A stretch of 64,000 nt of DNA, from NCBI GenBank assembly GCA_963971425.1, contig OZ020517.1:1676501-1740500 (forward strand), written 5' to 3'. Made by a program: the position numbers and the translations under genes. The notes beneath the pieces are model-generated. The model was not told the DNA's origin. It saw only the letters and a program-made list of their open reading frames with translations, and searched no databases. The stretch is from Bryoerythrophyllum caledonicum (taxonomy: Eukaryota > Streptophyta > Bryopsida > Pottiales > Pottiaceae). Shown here one piece after another: positions 45,646-58,010 of this stretch (position 1 is the first letter of the stretch; every line of letters begins with the position of its first letter).

Positions 45646-46180
45646 GTTACTTAGGGTATTATAGCGAGGGTATCACCACCAGGGTATGAGCACTGCGGTA
45701 TCAATCTAGGGCATCAATCCGGGTATCAATCTTGGATATCAGCTAGGGTATCATTATTGGATATCAGCCAGGGTATTGGCAAGTCTTACAAGGGGTGTGT
45801 GCACACACCCCTACTGTTAATTGTGAGGGAGGTTCTTGTGAGGGAGGCTAGGGTTTTGCTCTATCTTGTAAGGGAGGTTTGTGTGAGGGAGGCTAGGGTT
45901 TTGCACTAACTTGTGAGGGAGGGTCAGTGTGAGAGAGCTACAGTTTTGGGGAGATGGCGAGGAGAGAGGGGCTGCGAGGAGAGAGGGCCAGCGAAGAAAG
46001 AGGGGCTGCGAAGAGAGAGGGCTGCGAGAAGAGAGGGGTTGCGAGAGAGTTGGGTGGGGGCATCGGAGGGAGGGAGGGTTTTATGTGAGGGAGGGTCTGC
46101 TGCTGGGGAGAGAGGGTCTATTGCTAGGGAGACATGCTCCAACTCTCGTAACTGTGGTTCAATAATGGATTTCTGAACCG
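45646..46180. repeat. Degenerate short tandem repeats (AGGGTATCA- and GTGAGGGAGG-type)
   Basis: From 45660 to 45780 the words AGGGTATCA and GGATATCAGC recur every 15-25 bases. From 45815 to 46120 units like TTGTGAGGGAGGCTAGGGTT and GAGAGAGGGGCTGCGA recur. The open frames across it are simple-sequence artefacts rich in Arg, Glu and Gly. Confidence 0.55.
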
Positions 46181-46920
46181 CAGCTTTGTTTTAGGTGGAC
46201 GAAGTTGAAGGTGGTTGAATAAGATGAGTTGAAGGCGGCCGGCGGTGGATGAGCGCTACACTCGGCTACAGAGGCTATACCCGTGCCAAGATGTGGATCA
46301 CATGAAGCTCCGCCGCCTTATTCTGGACTCGAAGCTGGAGCCTTGTTTCTCCGGCGCCGAGGAGCCCGTACAACCTCGCGCGCGCGCACTCTCCAACAGC
46401 CTCGTCGCAACAGCCTTGTCGCGCACATCCTCCAACGCTGCAATCCCGCGCGCACACCTTCAAACACTGCAACCCCCCGCGCACACCGTCGACACAACCG
46501 TCGGACGTTGTTGAAGTTGACGCAACACAGTCGCGCTGCCCTCGAGCTGTAGGAAAGGTGTGCACGCGCACACCTTGGTCGGGATCTACGAGAATGCCGC
46601 GGCTAGGGTTAGACTTCTTAGGGTTTGTGTTATTAAGGTCGGCGACTAGGGTTCAGATTTAGGGTTGCGGATTCTAGGGTTTGGGGTGTTGGTTCAGCGG
46701 CTAGGGCTGGAGGTTGTGGCGGCTAGGGCTAGAGGTTGTGGCGGCTAGGCGGCTAGGGTTTGGGGTGAGTTAGGTTGGTGGGGTTTTCTGTATGGCTATT
46801 AGGGTTAGCTTCGTGGGCTGCTCTGCATCCGCTGTCACAGAGTTCAAGCAAGACTCTTTGGGCTACCTCCAACATTTCAATACTATGCTGGGGGCTGCAG
46901 TCAGTAGTTAATGGCTTCTA
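46181..46920. other. GC-rich and TAGGG-rich intergenic sequence
   Basis: 46250-46560 is GC-rich with overlapping frames on both strands and no domain. 46590-46790 repeats GGCTAGGGTT and TTTAGGG-like words in degenerate form. No gene is supported. Confidence 0.4.
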
Positions 46921-47475
46921 TTATGTGTAAATTCTGAACTTCTAATGAATTTGAAATTTTAAGTGATCAATGATTTCGTGTGATCAATGATCTGAACTTC
47001 TAATTTCGTGATGTGTGTAATTTGAGTGATCTGAACTCACTAGAAGTGAACTTCTAATTTGTATAATTTGACTCTTGAGTGATCTAAACTACTAATCTGA
47101 ACTTCTAAATGATTAGAAGTGAACTTCGATTTGTGTAATTTGAGTGAACTTCTAATTTGTCTAATTGAGTGAACTTCTAGTTTGTGTAATTTGATTGATC
47201 TGAACTTCTAATTTCGTGATGATCTGAACTGATTAGAAGTTCTAAGTTCAGATTGAGTTCAAATCACTCAAGTGCAGATGATTGAGTTCAGATCACTTCT
47301 AATGAGTTCAGATCACTTCTAACTAAATTGAGTGATCTGAACTGAGTACACTAAATTTTGAGTGATCAATGAATACACGAAATTTGTAATTTGAAATTTG
47401 AAACTTCTAATGAATTTGAAATTTCGTGTGATCAATGATCTAAACTTCTAATGAATTTGAAATTTCGTGTGATCA
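46921..47475. repeat. Degenerate tandem repeat around GAACTTCTAATTTGTGTAAT
   Basis: The motif GAACTTCTAATTTGTGTAAT with TTTGAGTGATCT recurs irregularly, partly inverted (GATTAGAAGTTCTAAGTTCA near 47230), over about 550 bases. No coding potential. It looks like a decaying satellite-like or slippage-derived array. Confidence 0.6.
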
Positions 47476-48239
47476 TGATTATTCATGCTTCACCTCATTC
47501 TATCGTACTGACATATACTTTTAGTTTCCTAGTTTTGATTCTGCAATTAAATAGAGTTAGAGAAGCTTACCAAGCTCACGTGATTTGCCTCGGAGCTCCA
47601 CTTGCCTCGTCCAATCTACACACAACACACAAACCTAAACCGTAATTAGCAAATGAACTAATGAAGACACTTGGTTTTGATGTCGCGATTCCACGAGAGC
47701 TCACCTTTGAAAGTGAGAAGATAAGTGACCATTTAGATTTGTACGGAAACCTTACATTCACGTTGAAACCTTGTGCCTCAAGTTGAATAGTCCAATTTTT
47801 ACTTTTGGACTTTGGAAATTTTATTTTGTTTTCCATTTGTTTAAAAATATATATATATATAAAATTATTGTGCTATATGTAATATAAAGGTACTTGGGAG
47901 TTTTCATCACATAGTTTCAACAAAGCACCATATACATTTTATGCAGGTTCCACAAGTAGGAAAGAGTTGAAGAGCATGTCAACCAATAGTGGGGGAATGG
48001 AGATTTAATGTTAAGCGCCATCAAATACCGGAGCTTATACTACTAATACCTGCAACGTATCTTGAGGTAAGAAATTAATTTTTATTCATTTTTTAAATTG
48101 ATTCCCAATCGATCTTTTGTTTTGTGTTGTTGTTAGAATGACCTACATTTGGAATTACAAATCCTTTCTTGTATTAGCGGTTGTAACAAGTTTCAATGGT
48201 GTCAATAATAACAAGTAATATTATTTCCTCTCATATTTT
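47476..48239. other. Intergenic, nothing recognised
   Basis: AT-rich; a short (TA)n run lies at about 47848-47866. One 86-codon minus-strand frame (47576-47836) has no recognisable features. Confidence 0.4.
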
Positions 48240-48890
48240 TAAATTACATTTTTTGTCTCTGTTGAAAATTTCTCAATTAACCCAAGTCAATCATTTGCCT
48301 ACATGATCACGCATTGTAAGGCACCCAAAAAACCACTTATTTTCCACATAAAACTTAGAAATATTTATATTATTTTCATTTTATTTTCTGAATCAGATGA
48401 TGTGGTGTAAACCTTCTCTTTCACCATAATACATACGGATTCTTATTCTAAGACATGGTTTCGTCACAAAAAAATAAAGCGCAACTTGGTAAATTTAGAA
48501 TCTATATCCCTTGTACAATTGTTTTGAATATGCTACACGCCTTTGGTACCTCAAAAAATTCGTGTACAAGAATATAACATCATCATTAATATAATGGTAA
48601 AGAACTTAAACATTTTGTAGTGCAAAGACTCCACACCAAGTAAAGTCAAAGAAAATTCCCCTCAACCTAGGAAAGAAAAATAACCGTGTTGTCTACGTCA
48701 AACACTAAATTTCTTTCAATTTGTGCGGTCAATCTTTACGAAATTTTGTGAGGACGTTACTTCTTAAGTATGAACTAAGTTTGTACGCTTAGACGTATCC
48801 ATAAAAAAAATTTGTTTCCCACTGTACTCATGGCACTAGAATGAGCGGTTTTGAAGAGATTTTGTTGTGAAAATGCCGGTCCTTTAGGGA
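48240..48890 (-). mobile_element. Family A element, reverse, 5'-truncated
   Basis: It contains the family blocks in reverse (AAACCTTCTC, GAATATGCTACACGCC, CAAGTAAAGTCAAAG) and ends GGTCCTTTAGGGA followed by TTAA (48891-48894). That TTAA is shared with the next copy. Confidence 0.6.
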
Positions 48891-48894
48891 TTAA

Positions 48895-49815
48895 CCCCTA
48901 AGAGCCCAAATGTACGTGGGGGGTACAATTTAGATTTTGTGCAGGTTACTAAAATTCGAAATTAAATCTTTAAGACAAAAAATTCTTATACTATATTGTC
49001 CCTGATAAGAGCTCCATGGAGATATTTTTAATTTCATTTTTGGATTCATGGTGTGAAAGTTAGTACCACTCAAAGTTAGAAATGGGGACTCCGGGGAGCT
49101 TCCAAATTTTGCTACGAGTCTCTATTGACATTGAGATTTTCCATACAAGTAGATAATATTACCTTCTTAGAAGATGGAAAGAAATTTTTTTGTCTGTAGT
49201 GTAAAAAAATAAATTAATTGAAGTCAAACATTTTTACACATTTCGGGCAAGCGAGGAAAAAAACTTATTCTTTTCTACATAAAACCTAGAGATCTTCTTA
49301 TTTTCCACTATATATTTTTTCAGCAAGAATATGTGGCGTAAACCTTCTTTTGACTATTTGGATTATCATTCTAAAACATATCAAATTCTCAGAAGAATAA
49401 ATTGTGAATTGACAATTTTTGAACATCCACACCTTGCACACTTGTTTTGAATATGCTACACCCCTTTTCTACCTCTGGAAATTGGTGTTATGGGAACTAA
49501 CACCATGCTTAACACAATGGTAAAATATTTAGAGCTTTTGTAGTGCAAAAACTTAATACCAGGTGAAATCAAAGTCTGCTGATCCACTGAACGCAGGGAA
49601 CAAAATCAACCATTTTCTTGACTTCAAACAATAAAATCTTTCAATCCGTGTAATCAAATTGTATGAATTTTTTTAGTATGTTACATAGTAAGTCTTGATG
49701 GAGATCCTACGGTCGAAAGGATAAATATAAGGTTTTATTTCCTTCCTTATCCATTGCACTAGAATCAACAATTTTGAAGTGTTTTTGGTGTGAAATTGTC
49801 ACGGGCTTTTAGGGG
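48895..49815 (-). mobile_element. Complete family A element (921 bp), reverse
   Basis: Left: TTAA then CCCCTAAGAGCCC. Right: GGGCTTTTAGGGG then TTAA (49816-49819). The terminal inverted repeats match except for one base (CCCCTAAGAGCCC versus CCCCTAAAAGCCC). The interior is the reverse of the complete forward copies at 9504 and 56847. It abuts the previous copy with only a TTAA between them. Confidence 0.75.
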
Positions 49816-49823
49816 TTAAGTAA

Positions 49824-50110
49824 CATACTCACAAAGTTTCCTGAAATTTGATCGCATGGATTGAAAATTTATAGTTTTTATAGTAGACAACATTGGTTCA
49901 TTTTTTTCCTAGATTGAGTCGATTACTGTAATTTCAGTTAACTTGGTTACAAAAGTTTGCGTAACATAGGGTCTAGGTTCATTACCATTATGTCAAGAAT
50001 GATATTAGTTCCTTGTACAACAATGTTTAGGGATAGAGAAGACGTGTAGCATATTGGAAGACACTTTGCAAGGAGTTGACGCACTACAAATGTTAAATTT
50101 TTTCATTTCA
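49824..50110 (+). mobile_element. Family A element fragment, forward
   Basis: It starts at ACATACTCACAAAGTTTCCT and contains GATCGCATGGATTGAAAATT, a diverged CATTACCATTATGTCAAGAA block and CGTGTAGCATATTGGAAG. It stops near the DUF7869 gene without a defined end. Confidence 0.55.
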
Positions 50111-50273
50111 AAGAAGTTTTATCAAAAGGTTCAATATCATCATCATATTATGAACATTAAATATGCGATCAGAAACATATCTTCTATCAGTGGATGGTGC
50201 TTTAGAGGTTAACAATTAGTACAATTTTTTTTACTAATGTGCAACCATAATGTTTTTTTTTTCAATAGTGATA

Positions 50274-53200
50274 ATGGAGAGCCAAACAATTCCGACTCCT
50301 TGGATACGGCCACACATCCAAAGGAATAATATGGTTTCCAATATCTCTGTGGGGGCCCAATTAGTACGAGCAGCACGTGCAAGGCAAATTCAACAAAGAT
50401 CTCTTGACGTCATGACATCTGAATTGGGAAGGATAGTAGAATTGCTTTATGAAAGAGAGGATGTGGTGAGCTTAGCAAACATGGAGCATGCATTCAAAAG
50501 CGGCATGGAATTGAATGGATCGAAGTTGTTCCCATTCGAGGTGGTGGTGCGTATCACTAGGGTAGGTGATGCATTGCATTGGACCGGAGAGATTGTAAGA
50601 GAACGCCTTGGCATGTGTGTGGGCTTGATCATTCGTTGGCACCGGTCTTTGCTACATATAGTGGTTGTAGAACCGGGTATTCCAAGTGTCCCTGGTGACC
50701 TTGGATCACGAGCAGCGCCCACAGGAATGATGGCCCCAAAATTAGATTTTTCCGAATTCATCAACACACCAGGATCAACCGAGAGGTCTTGACGCAGTAG
50801 TCAAGCTTCTAACGCCATAGATGAAAATTCAAAGTTTTCCCAACCTACTCCCTCAAATATCCAAGATTTGCCCCATGTAGATGGATTTGCTTATGCTAGA
50901 CCAACACGTCGTCCCTATTTCATGCAAAATAGGAGAAGGAGAGATTCAAGAGAGCCATCATTGATAGAAGCTGCACCATTTAAGGTATTCCTTAGAAGCG
51001 TGCAAATTGCAATGGCACAAGGATGATGCAAACAGAATTGTTTGAGGGACATTCCAACAAGGTATCTATTGGACATGCGATATAATGCATGGGTCAATGA
51101 GTTTTCAGTACGAAGTACGTGAATGAGACAGATGTTGGTTTCTTTTTACACAAGGACGGAAAGAACTCGTCGAGACAAGTTTGCAATAAAGTTAGATGGG
51201 AAATAAGTTTACAATGCTTGCTACGCTCTTGAGGTTGGATATTCACAGAGGCGCTTTAAGCAATTGAAGAAGGATTGTCTAATATATGGAAGACTGACAT
51301 CGATTCACGGAAATACTCTTTCAGATCCGATCAGAGAAAGCACTAGAATGTCTCTGGCAGAGGCTTGTTTAAAATCGTTTCTTGATGAAGCTGGTTGTCC
51401 TCAACCTCATCGTTGTATTTGCCGTAAGAGTGACAACGAAATGGTGCCTCTTATTCTCCTTCCTACGAAGACTGCCAAATTTGATATATTCAAGTACGTG
51501 AACGAGGAGGTCAAGAGAATTTGTAATGGAAAAACCATTTCTATCAGTTCGTTCTGGAGGATGTGGCGCAGTAAGTATCCCCACGTTCAGGTACCTCCAT
51601 TCTCGAGATTTTCAAAGTGCTATCATTGTTGGGAGTATAAATGTGCCATGGAGGGAACCACCAATGCAGATGCAAGGATAAAGATAAAGAAGTTGTTTAT
51701 GTTACATCTGCGCAACCAGATGGAAGAACGTAGGCATTATTGGATATTCAAGAGGTCGTGTTATATTAGCCCTGAGTTGTACATGTGCATCATAGTGGAT
51801 GGCATGGACCAAAACACAACCATGGTACCCAGGATGCGTCAGACTGTGAAGAACACTGAACACCGGTTTGTAAAGACCCATCTGTGTGAAGCTCTTGTAC
51901 ATGGGATTGGTTTATATTGCGACATGTGGTTTCAGGCTCACCACAAACATGATAGCAACCAAGTCGTGAGTACATTGTTGTACGTGATTGGAGATGTGTT
52001 GCGGAGGAAGGGCTTTAGCCCACCAAAATTACGAGTCCAGGCGGACAACTGTACACGGGAGAACAAAAACATTTACATGTTTGCTCTATGTGCTACATTG
52101 GTGGGATTGGGGTTTTTTCAGGAGGTGGAGCTATCTTTTCTCATAGTGGGCCATACTCACAAAGATATTGATCAACGCTTCAGTTGTATATCAAATATGT
52201 TGAAGAGGTCGGACGTAGACTCGTTGAAGGAAATGATGAGTTTTGTAGATCAAGGAACATCTCCTACGGAGGCATTTGTTAGCGCCCAGCTGCTAGAGAA
52301 TGTATGGAATTGGAAATCGTTCATAACTCCTCACTTACTGACAGGTCAGGATTCATTGGTGGGCATAACATTTCCACACCATATGCGATTCTACATGGAC
52401 AATCGAAAAGGGACTCGTGAGGTTCGAGTACAACACAAGCATTATTGCAAGGATCCATGGGGACCTGAGGTAGGGACAAAAACTTTGAGGTCGTTGCCAA
52501 GTAGGGATGAGCGACCATTGTTTGCGGAAGTATTTGGAGCGGACGAACCGGAGTTGAAGGCGTTGGATATCTTCATTGTATATAAACAAAGGTGCATTCA
52601 AAGGTTGCAGCATGAGGACAAGAATCGTGAGGCAAAAGTAGAGGCTAAACGATTGAAACTCTATTTAGCTGAATTTCCATACAAAGACCGTAGCAATGAG
52701 CATCGTTCTTCACCGTTTTGGCCTTCAGAGTTCTTCAACACCGGACCAAGAAAGAGTGCATCTTTGGATGTAATAGATAGTGCAAGTGAAGAAAATCGCG
52801 AGATAAATGTTGTAGAGCAGGTAGTGGCGATGCTTCCAAATGCCGAGGCTCGAAGATACTTTGGTCCTCGTAGAGAAAGATCCTCTAATCAAGCACTACG
52901 TAGGGCACAACGAACAGAGCGCAACTATGTTGAGGAATGAGCCAAAGAAGGAGCAAGATATGAAGGTAATCACGACCCATTTCCACCATTCAATCCACAA
53001 TCTGATATCTGTTGTGGACAATTTGTAGCCTTGTGTGTTGATCGAGCAGAAATAGAAGGAGGTGTACCATTCTATATAGGGAAAGTGATTGAGGAAGGAA
53101 AAAACCGATGGAGACTTAAGATAAAGGTTTGTTGGTATTGGCCCATCATCCAAGGGGGGGTTGTTGATGGACATGGGTCATCTGCACAACGGTATACAAA

Positions 53201-53465
53201 TTGCATGGATTCATTATGGGAGCCATCTGGGGAGAACTATAGTTGAGTAGAGAAAGATGCATGCATTTTTTCATGGGTAGATACACCGGAAAGAACCATG
53301 TCCGGGGCCAGCGGGTGGAAAAAGCGCAATGTATTTGGAGTGCAGGTTGAAAGCAAGATTCGCATTCTTCAATCGATTAAGGCTCACATACTACAATATA
53401 TTGCAATGCAAATCGAAGCTATCGACGACGACGGTTTGCAAGGAGCCCTAAATTCTATGGAGTAG
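50274..53465 (+). pseudogene. DUF7869-type (putative DDE transposase-related) gene with several stops but an unshifted frame
   Basis: One frame runs from MESQTIPTPWIRP (50274) to ALNSME (53465), about 1,060 codons, broken only by stop codons near 50790, 51027, 51119, 51206, 52938 and 53244. Landmarks: NCLRDIPTRYLLDMRYNAW, YNACYALEVGYSQRRFK, CYHCWEYK, VDGMDQNTTMVPRM, VQADNCTRENKN and VGHTHKDIDQRFSCIS. The last three are the DUF7869 signature, whose D..D..D/E spacing suggests an RNase H-fold nuclease like DDE transposases. A C-terminal segment (CGQFVALCVDRAEIEGGVPF, YIGKVIEEG, IKVCWYWP) looks like a BAH- or Tudor-like module, then a helical tail. DUF7869 proteins are numerous in non-seed plants as I recall. 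The longest intact part is 51264-52940 (558 aa). It is probably a dead mobile-element gene. Confidence 0.65.
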
Positions 53466-55600
53466 GTAGTGTGCCTTTATGAGAGTATACTAGTTGTGTA
53501 TGGTAAATGCTATATAGTGTATGTGTAAGAGTAGTATATTCTAAGGGTGATGTAAGATGTTATGTGATTAATCCTATAGAGTAAAGGTGTTTTTACTATT
53601 GGTGCTAAGTCCATTTGTAGAAGCATCTATATTTAGTTTCCACCATTGTATGCAATATGTACTACGTAGAATATCTTTTACTCAATTGCCAACCCTTGCA
53701 TAAAGTATGTTTTTTTGTGATTACGCCTATTTGTATACTACAAACCTTCAAATCTATCTTTGAAATATTGTGAAACTACATTAAATACACATTTATCTAG
53801 TATTAAGTTTTACCGAGGGGCCACCAAAAATTAGTTGAAAATGCCAAAAAATCGCTTCCAAAGTTAACAACCATAATTGTACATATTATTGTTGCAGAAG
53901 CTCAATTTTTTTTCTTTGAAAAACTTTTTTTTGGTAATTTTGCCACTTTTGTTTGCAATGGCCGCCGTTGTACCTAAGTGCACTTTTATTTGGTGAGTGC
54001 AAAATTGCTTAATTGCGTGTTTTTAATGATTACCAATAAATCCTATTTCTATAAAACATGAAGATTCAAATAATAGTGTCATAATTTGTTGATATATTGG
54101 ATTTGTAGCAAGGTGCAACATATTCATGTAGCTTAAAAGAAGGGAAATGAAAATAAGTTTTTTCAAGATTCATTTTGTTTGGTGTAAATCTTTTAAAATT
54201 AGTGGCTAGTGTTGCTCCTCTATCAAACAAGTTATTTTGCAGCTTATTCTATATAAGAATTCATTAACATTTAGTAGATCTTGAGTATATGGAAATCCAT
54301 GCTTTCAAAGATTTTTAAGACAACATCACTTAGAATTAAAGACATGTGGTATCTAAAGCAACAATTCATTGCAAATATGATGTGTAGAATATGCTTTATG
54401 GTTAAATTGCAAAATCTTGTCCAATCTTGCATACATCAATTGATTTATAAGACTATTTACAACTCAAGAAAATCACCAACAATTCCAATAAGACTCTTTT
54501 ACTTGTCAACTATGTGTAAGATATATTAAACCAAGTTTTATGTATCTCAATAATAAAAAAACCAATACTTTGTCTTTCAGATTCACATGAATATAATCTT
54601 GTTTGTAAATGAAAACCAAAAATCAACAAAATAGACTTCCGAGATTCTTTTATGAGCCTTCGACATGTCAATAGGATTTGATAAAGTTGAAAGCATGTTG
54701 AAAACCCCCATCACACCCAAAAAACTCTCAAACAATGTATGAAGGGTATGGATATTGAAAACAAAGTTCAATAACGCCATTTTAGTCATGGCATTGTTGT
54801 TTGCAAGAAACATAATGCATTTATTCTTAAAAAGACAATGGAAGTGAAATTCATGCCTTAAATTACTACCCAAATATTTTGAGTTGATCTAATATTCAAA
54901 CCATAGATCTTGATAGTTCTACAAATTCCAAGTAGATACATATGCCAAAAGACCAATTTTGAGAACCTCATGAAATTTTTTAGGAGCGTGCCCAAAATCC
55001 AAAACGTGCGTTCCGCATACGCTTGGGCTCTTAGAGGTTATACAAGCTCTAAATTTTATAATGTATCATGGTGTATATAATGTCAATTCCTTGTACAGTA
55101 TCATCAAGAAACTCTTGCAACCCCTCTAAGAAGCCATTCAAATTTCTTTCTTATATTTCCATTGTAAAAGTATTCTATTAAATCTATTGCTTTATAGAAC
55201 CGTAACTTTTATATGAATGTCAATATCTAAATTTTAGAACTCTATTTTCGGTTAATTATTTTATTTTATTTTCTTGGTTTCACATAAAAATTAGTTGAAA
55301 AATACATGTGATGATTTTTTTTAATTCAATTGTACAAATATATAGGAAACATCATTGTTCCCATCTTTTGTATTACAAAGATACACACTATGAAGGTAAA
55401 ATTTTCCTCTTTGTGGCTATAATGTGTTTTTGAAAAAATTTCATACAAATTTAAGACTAAGAAAATCAAACTCATGTATTAAACCCAAACTAAAACAAAC
55501 GTAGTCAAGTAAGGTATCATTAGAAAGCTATAGTAATGTAGAAACCTACAATAACATGAAATTTACAATATGTCTTCTTCACTAGCAACTATTTGGTAGC
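53466..55600. other. Intergenic, nothing recognised
   Basis: About 2.1 kb of AT-rich DNA after the DUF7869 gene. Possible 3' end of that element; no inverted end was recognised. Short frames such as 54281-54529 and 54583-54873 show no features. Confidence 0.4.
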
Positions 55601-56575
55601 AAAGTAGTACACCTACCACCTTCAACTGCTGTCACGCTTCCATTCGGTTAGGCATTGTAGAAATCATCTTTTGGATACTTTCTTGAGGTGTATCCTTCCG
55701 TGCCAAATTAATTGATGTCCACATTTCTTCTTTGTTTTGTCGTCTATTTCTCTGTTGCACTCGATCTTGAACTTGCTTCTACACATTCTCTGTAGGATTG
55801 AGGTATGGAGAATTTGGTGGCCATTCAAGCTTTCTCAATCCAAATTGCTCCCTCCAATCTTTTTGTGCATTACTGTGATGTATGCGTGCACCATCTTCCA
55901 TCAAAATGAGGTGCTCATAATGGCCATGGTGCCAATAATGATGCTCCAATGCTCCGTCATACACTATCTCTATAAAATCTGTAGATGTGCCTCTGTTATG
56001 AGGGATTAATACCAAATAAGACTTAGAAGAGCCAGTCAGAGCAGTCTACACCATAATTGAAGACCTCCCAAATTTGAATGTAGGTGCTAAACGATCCCAG
56101 TTGTAGCATTGACAAACTTTTTGCGAGACTCGAATCTGGCGTGATTGTTTTCCAACTTCAAAGGATGACTCATTGGTCCAAATCACATTGTTCCAATCAT
56201 CAATCGTTCAATTCAAGTGCTCTCTTGTAAAGGCCAACCTCTTACGCTCATGCATGTCACTAAAAAACGGTGCTAATCGCAATTCAACTATTAACACCAA
56301 ACTCATGAATCTCTTTACGTAAAGTCGACATGCACATGGAAGGTGTCACATTGTTGCACAATTTTGCAAAAGGAGCACGATGATTACTACTAAGATATCT
56401 CTTAAGCCTTCTCCTATCTCGATCACTCAACTTTTGTGGCCTACCGGACATACTTGCCAGCCTCACTGTGCCACATACAATAAATCTCTTCAAGACCCTC
56501 AGAAATGATGATTTTGGTCTTGCTACGATGTCTCCAATTTCACTTACTTTGACAAACACAAGTTTTTGCTCACAA
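55601..56575 (-). pseudogene. Tc1-type (DD34E) transposase, broken
   Basis: Read on the minus strand: an N-terminal helix-turn-helix region (VLKRFIVCGTVRLASMSGRP, then QKLSDRDRRRLKRYLSSNHR, 56559-56284), WTNESSFEVGKQ (first catalytic position, Asn instead of Asp), LILMEDGARIHHSN (second Asp) and PPNSPYLNPTENV (Glu). The second Asp and the Glu are 34 residues apart, the DD34E spacing of Tc1. In-frame stops occur after EHLN, after SIMV and after PTENV, and the first catalytic Asp is replaced, so the enzyme is dead. Such enzymes cut and paste DNA into TA sites. I did not identify the terminal inverted repeats. The usual plant mariner-like elements are DD39D, which makes a DD34E enzyme here notable. 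Confidence 0.8.
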
Positions 56576-56842
56576 ATTCTCTAGGCTATATCTACAAGCA
56601 ATATACATCCCAAGCAAGCACTCGCATCTTTGTATCCTCTCAACCTCAAACTTCCTCCAAATTCCATATATCAGAGCAGATGTAATGAAATTGTCAAAAG
56701 CAACCTTCTGCATATAAATCAAACTTAGTGGTTTTAAAAGAGCCACGTGTCAGTGGAAAAATAATTTCAGATTGTGTACTGAGTCACAAGAAGATCATTC
56801 GGTTGACTTTGTGGAGGCAAAAAATCTCATCAAAAATCTCAA
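56576..56842. other. Spacer between Tc1 remnant and family A element
   Basis: About 270 bases with no gene; may include the 5' end of the Tc1 element. Confidence 0.35.
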
Positions 56843-56846
56843 TTAA

Positions 56847-57789
56847 CCCCTAAGGTACCGTGACAGTTTTACACCAAAAACACTTCAAAATTAATGGATT
56901 CTAGTGCAATGAATAAAGAAGGTAACAAAAACTTTGATTTTTAGTTCTGACCATAGGATCTCAATACAGGCTTATTGAGTAATACATGTACAAAATTTCA
57001 TAAACTTTGACCGCACGGATTGAAAGATTATAGTGTTTGAAGTCAAGCAAATGGTTCATTTTCTTCCTTGCGTTTAGTGGATCAGCAGACTTTGACTTCA
57101 ATTGGTGTCAAAAACTTTCACTACACAAGGTCTAAATCTATTACCATCTTGTTAAGCATGATGTTAGCTCCTTACACACCAATTTTTAGAGGTAGAGACA
57201 GCGTGTAGCATATTCAAAACAAGTGTGCAAGGAGTGGAGGCTCAAAATTTGTTAATTCACACTTTCATTTTTTTTGAACTTAATATGTTTTCGATTGATA
57301 ATCCAAATGGTTAATAAGAAGGTTTACATTACATATTGTTGTGCAAAAAATAAAAAGTGAAAAATATGAAGATTTCTAGGTTTTATGTGGAAAAGAAGAA
57401 GTTTTTTTGGTACCTTGCCCGACAATGAGTGACAATGTGTGAAAATGTTTGACTTGGGTTGGTATGCTATTTTTCACTAAAGACAAGATTTTTTTTTTGA
57501 CAATATGAAGGGAAATAATATCACTTGCAAGTACTGAAAATCTCACTTTCAATAGAGTGTCCTATCAAAAGTTTTGGAGCTGCCCGAGGTGCCCGCCCTC
57601 CCCAATTAAAATTCAAAACCCTATAACTTTTTCATCAAATGTCCAATTTAGGAAAAAATTGTTTTCTTGCTGAGGTCTTGGTAATGTCTTTCTATAGTAA
57701 AAATTCAAAGAAGAATGTTGGAAATTGACACCATAGGAACCTGACTGAACTTTCAAAAAGCCCATTTTTGACACTTGGTACCTTAGGGG
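56847..57789 (+). mobile_element. Complete family A element (943 bp) flanked by TTAA
   Basis: Left: TTAA (56843-56846) then CCCCTAAGGTACCGTGACAG. Right: CACTTGGTACCTTAGGGG then TTAA (57790-57793). The terminal inverted repeat CCCCTAAGGTACC is perfect over 13 bases. This is the best-preserved family copy and serves as the reference for the others. No open frame of note. Confidence 0.8.
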
Positions 57790-57793
57790 TTAA

Positions 57794-57984
57794 CCTGCTA
57801 GCATTACAATTTGAAATTAGTCTACTTGATGCAAAAGCAAACATGGGTTACAAAAATTTCTAGAGGGCAATGTGCATCAAATTTTAAAAATGGTGGAAGG
57901 TCATAGCATATTGTATGAGGAATGGATGTTTAGAAATTGCCAAAACACATTTTTGTATTGTACATATCTTACCCCATAGGGTGT
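57794..57984. other. Short spacer before the second LINE
   Basis: It contains the insertion site of the second LINE copy. The matching target duplication lies beyond the right window edge and cannot be seen. Confidence 0.4.
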
Positions 57985-58010
57985 GAAAGAAGAAGAAGAA
58001 GAAGAAGAAC

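Noticed and set aside
46590-46790. Interstitial telomere repeat (TTTAGGG)n
   Set aside because: The words are GGCTAGGGTT-like and irregular; no run of perfect plant telomere units is present.
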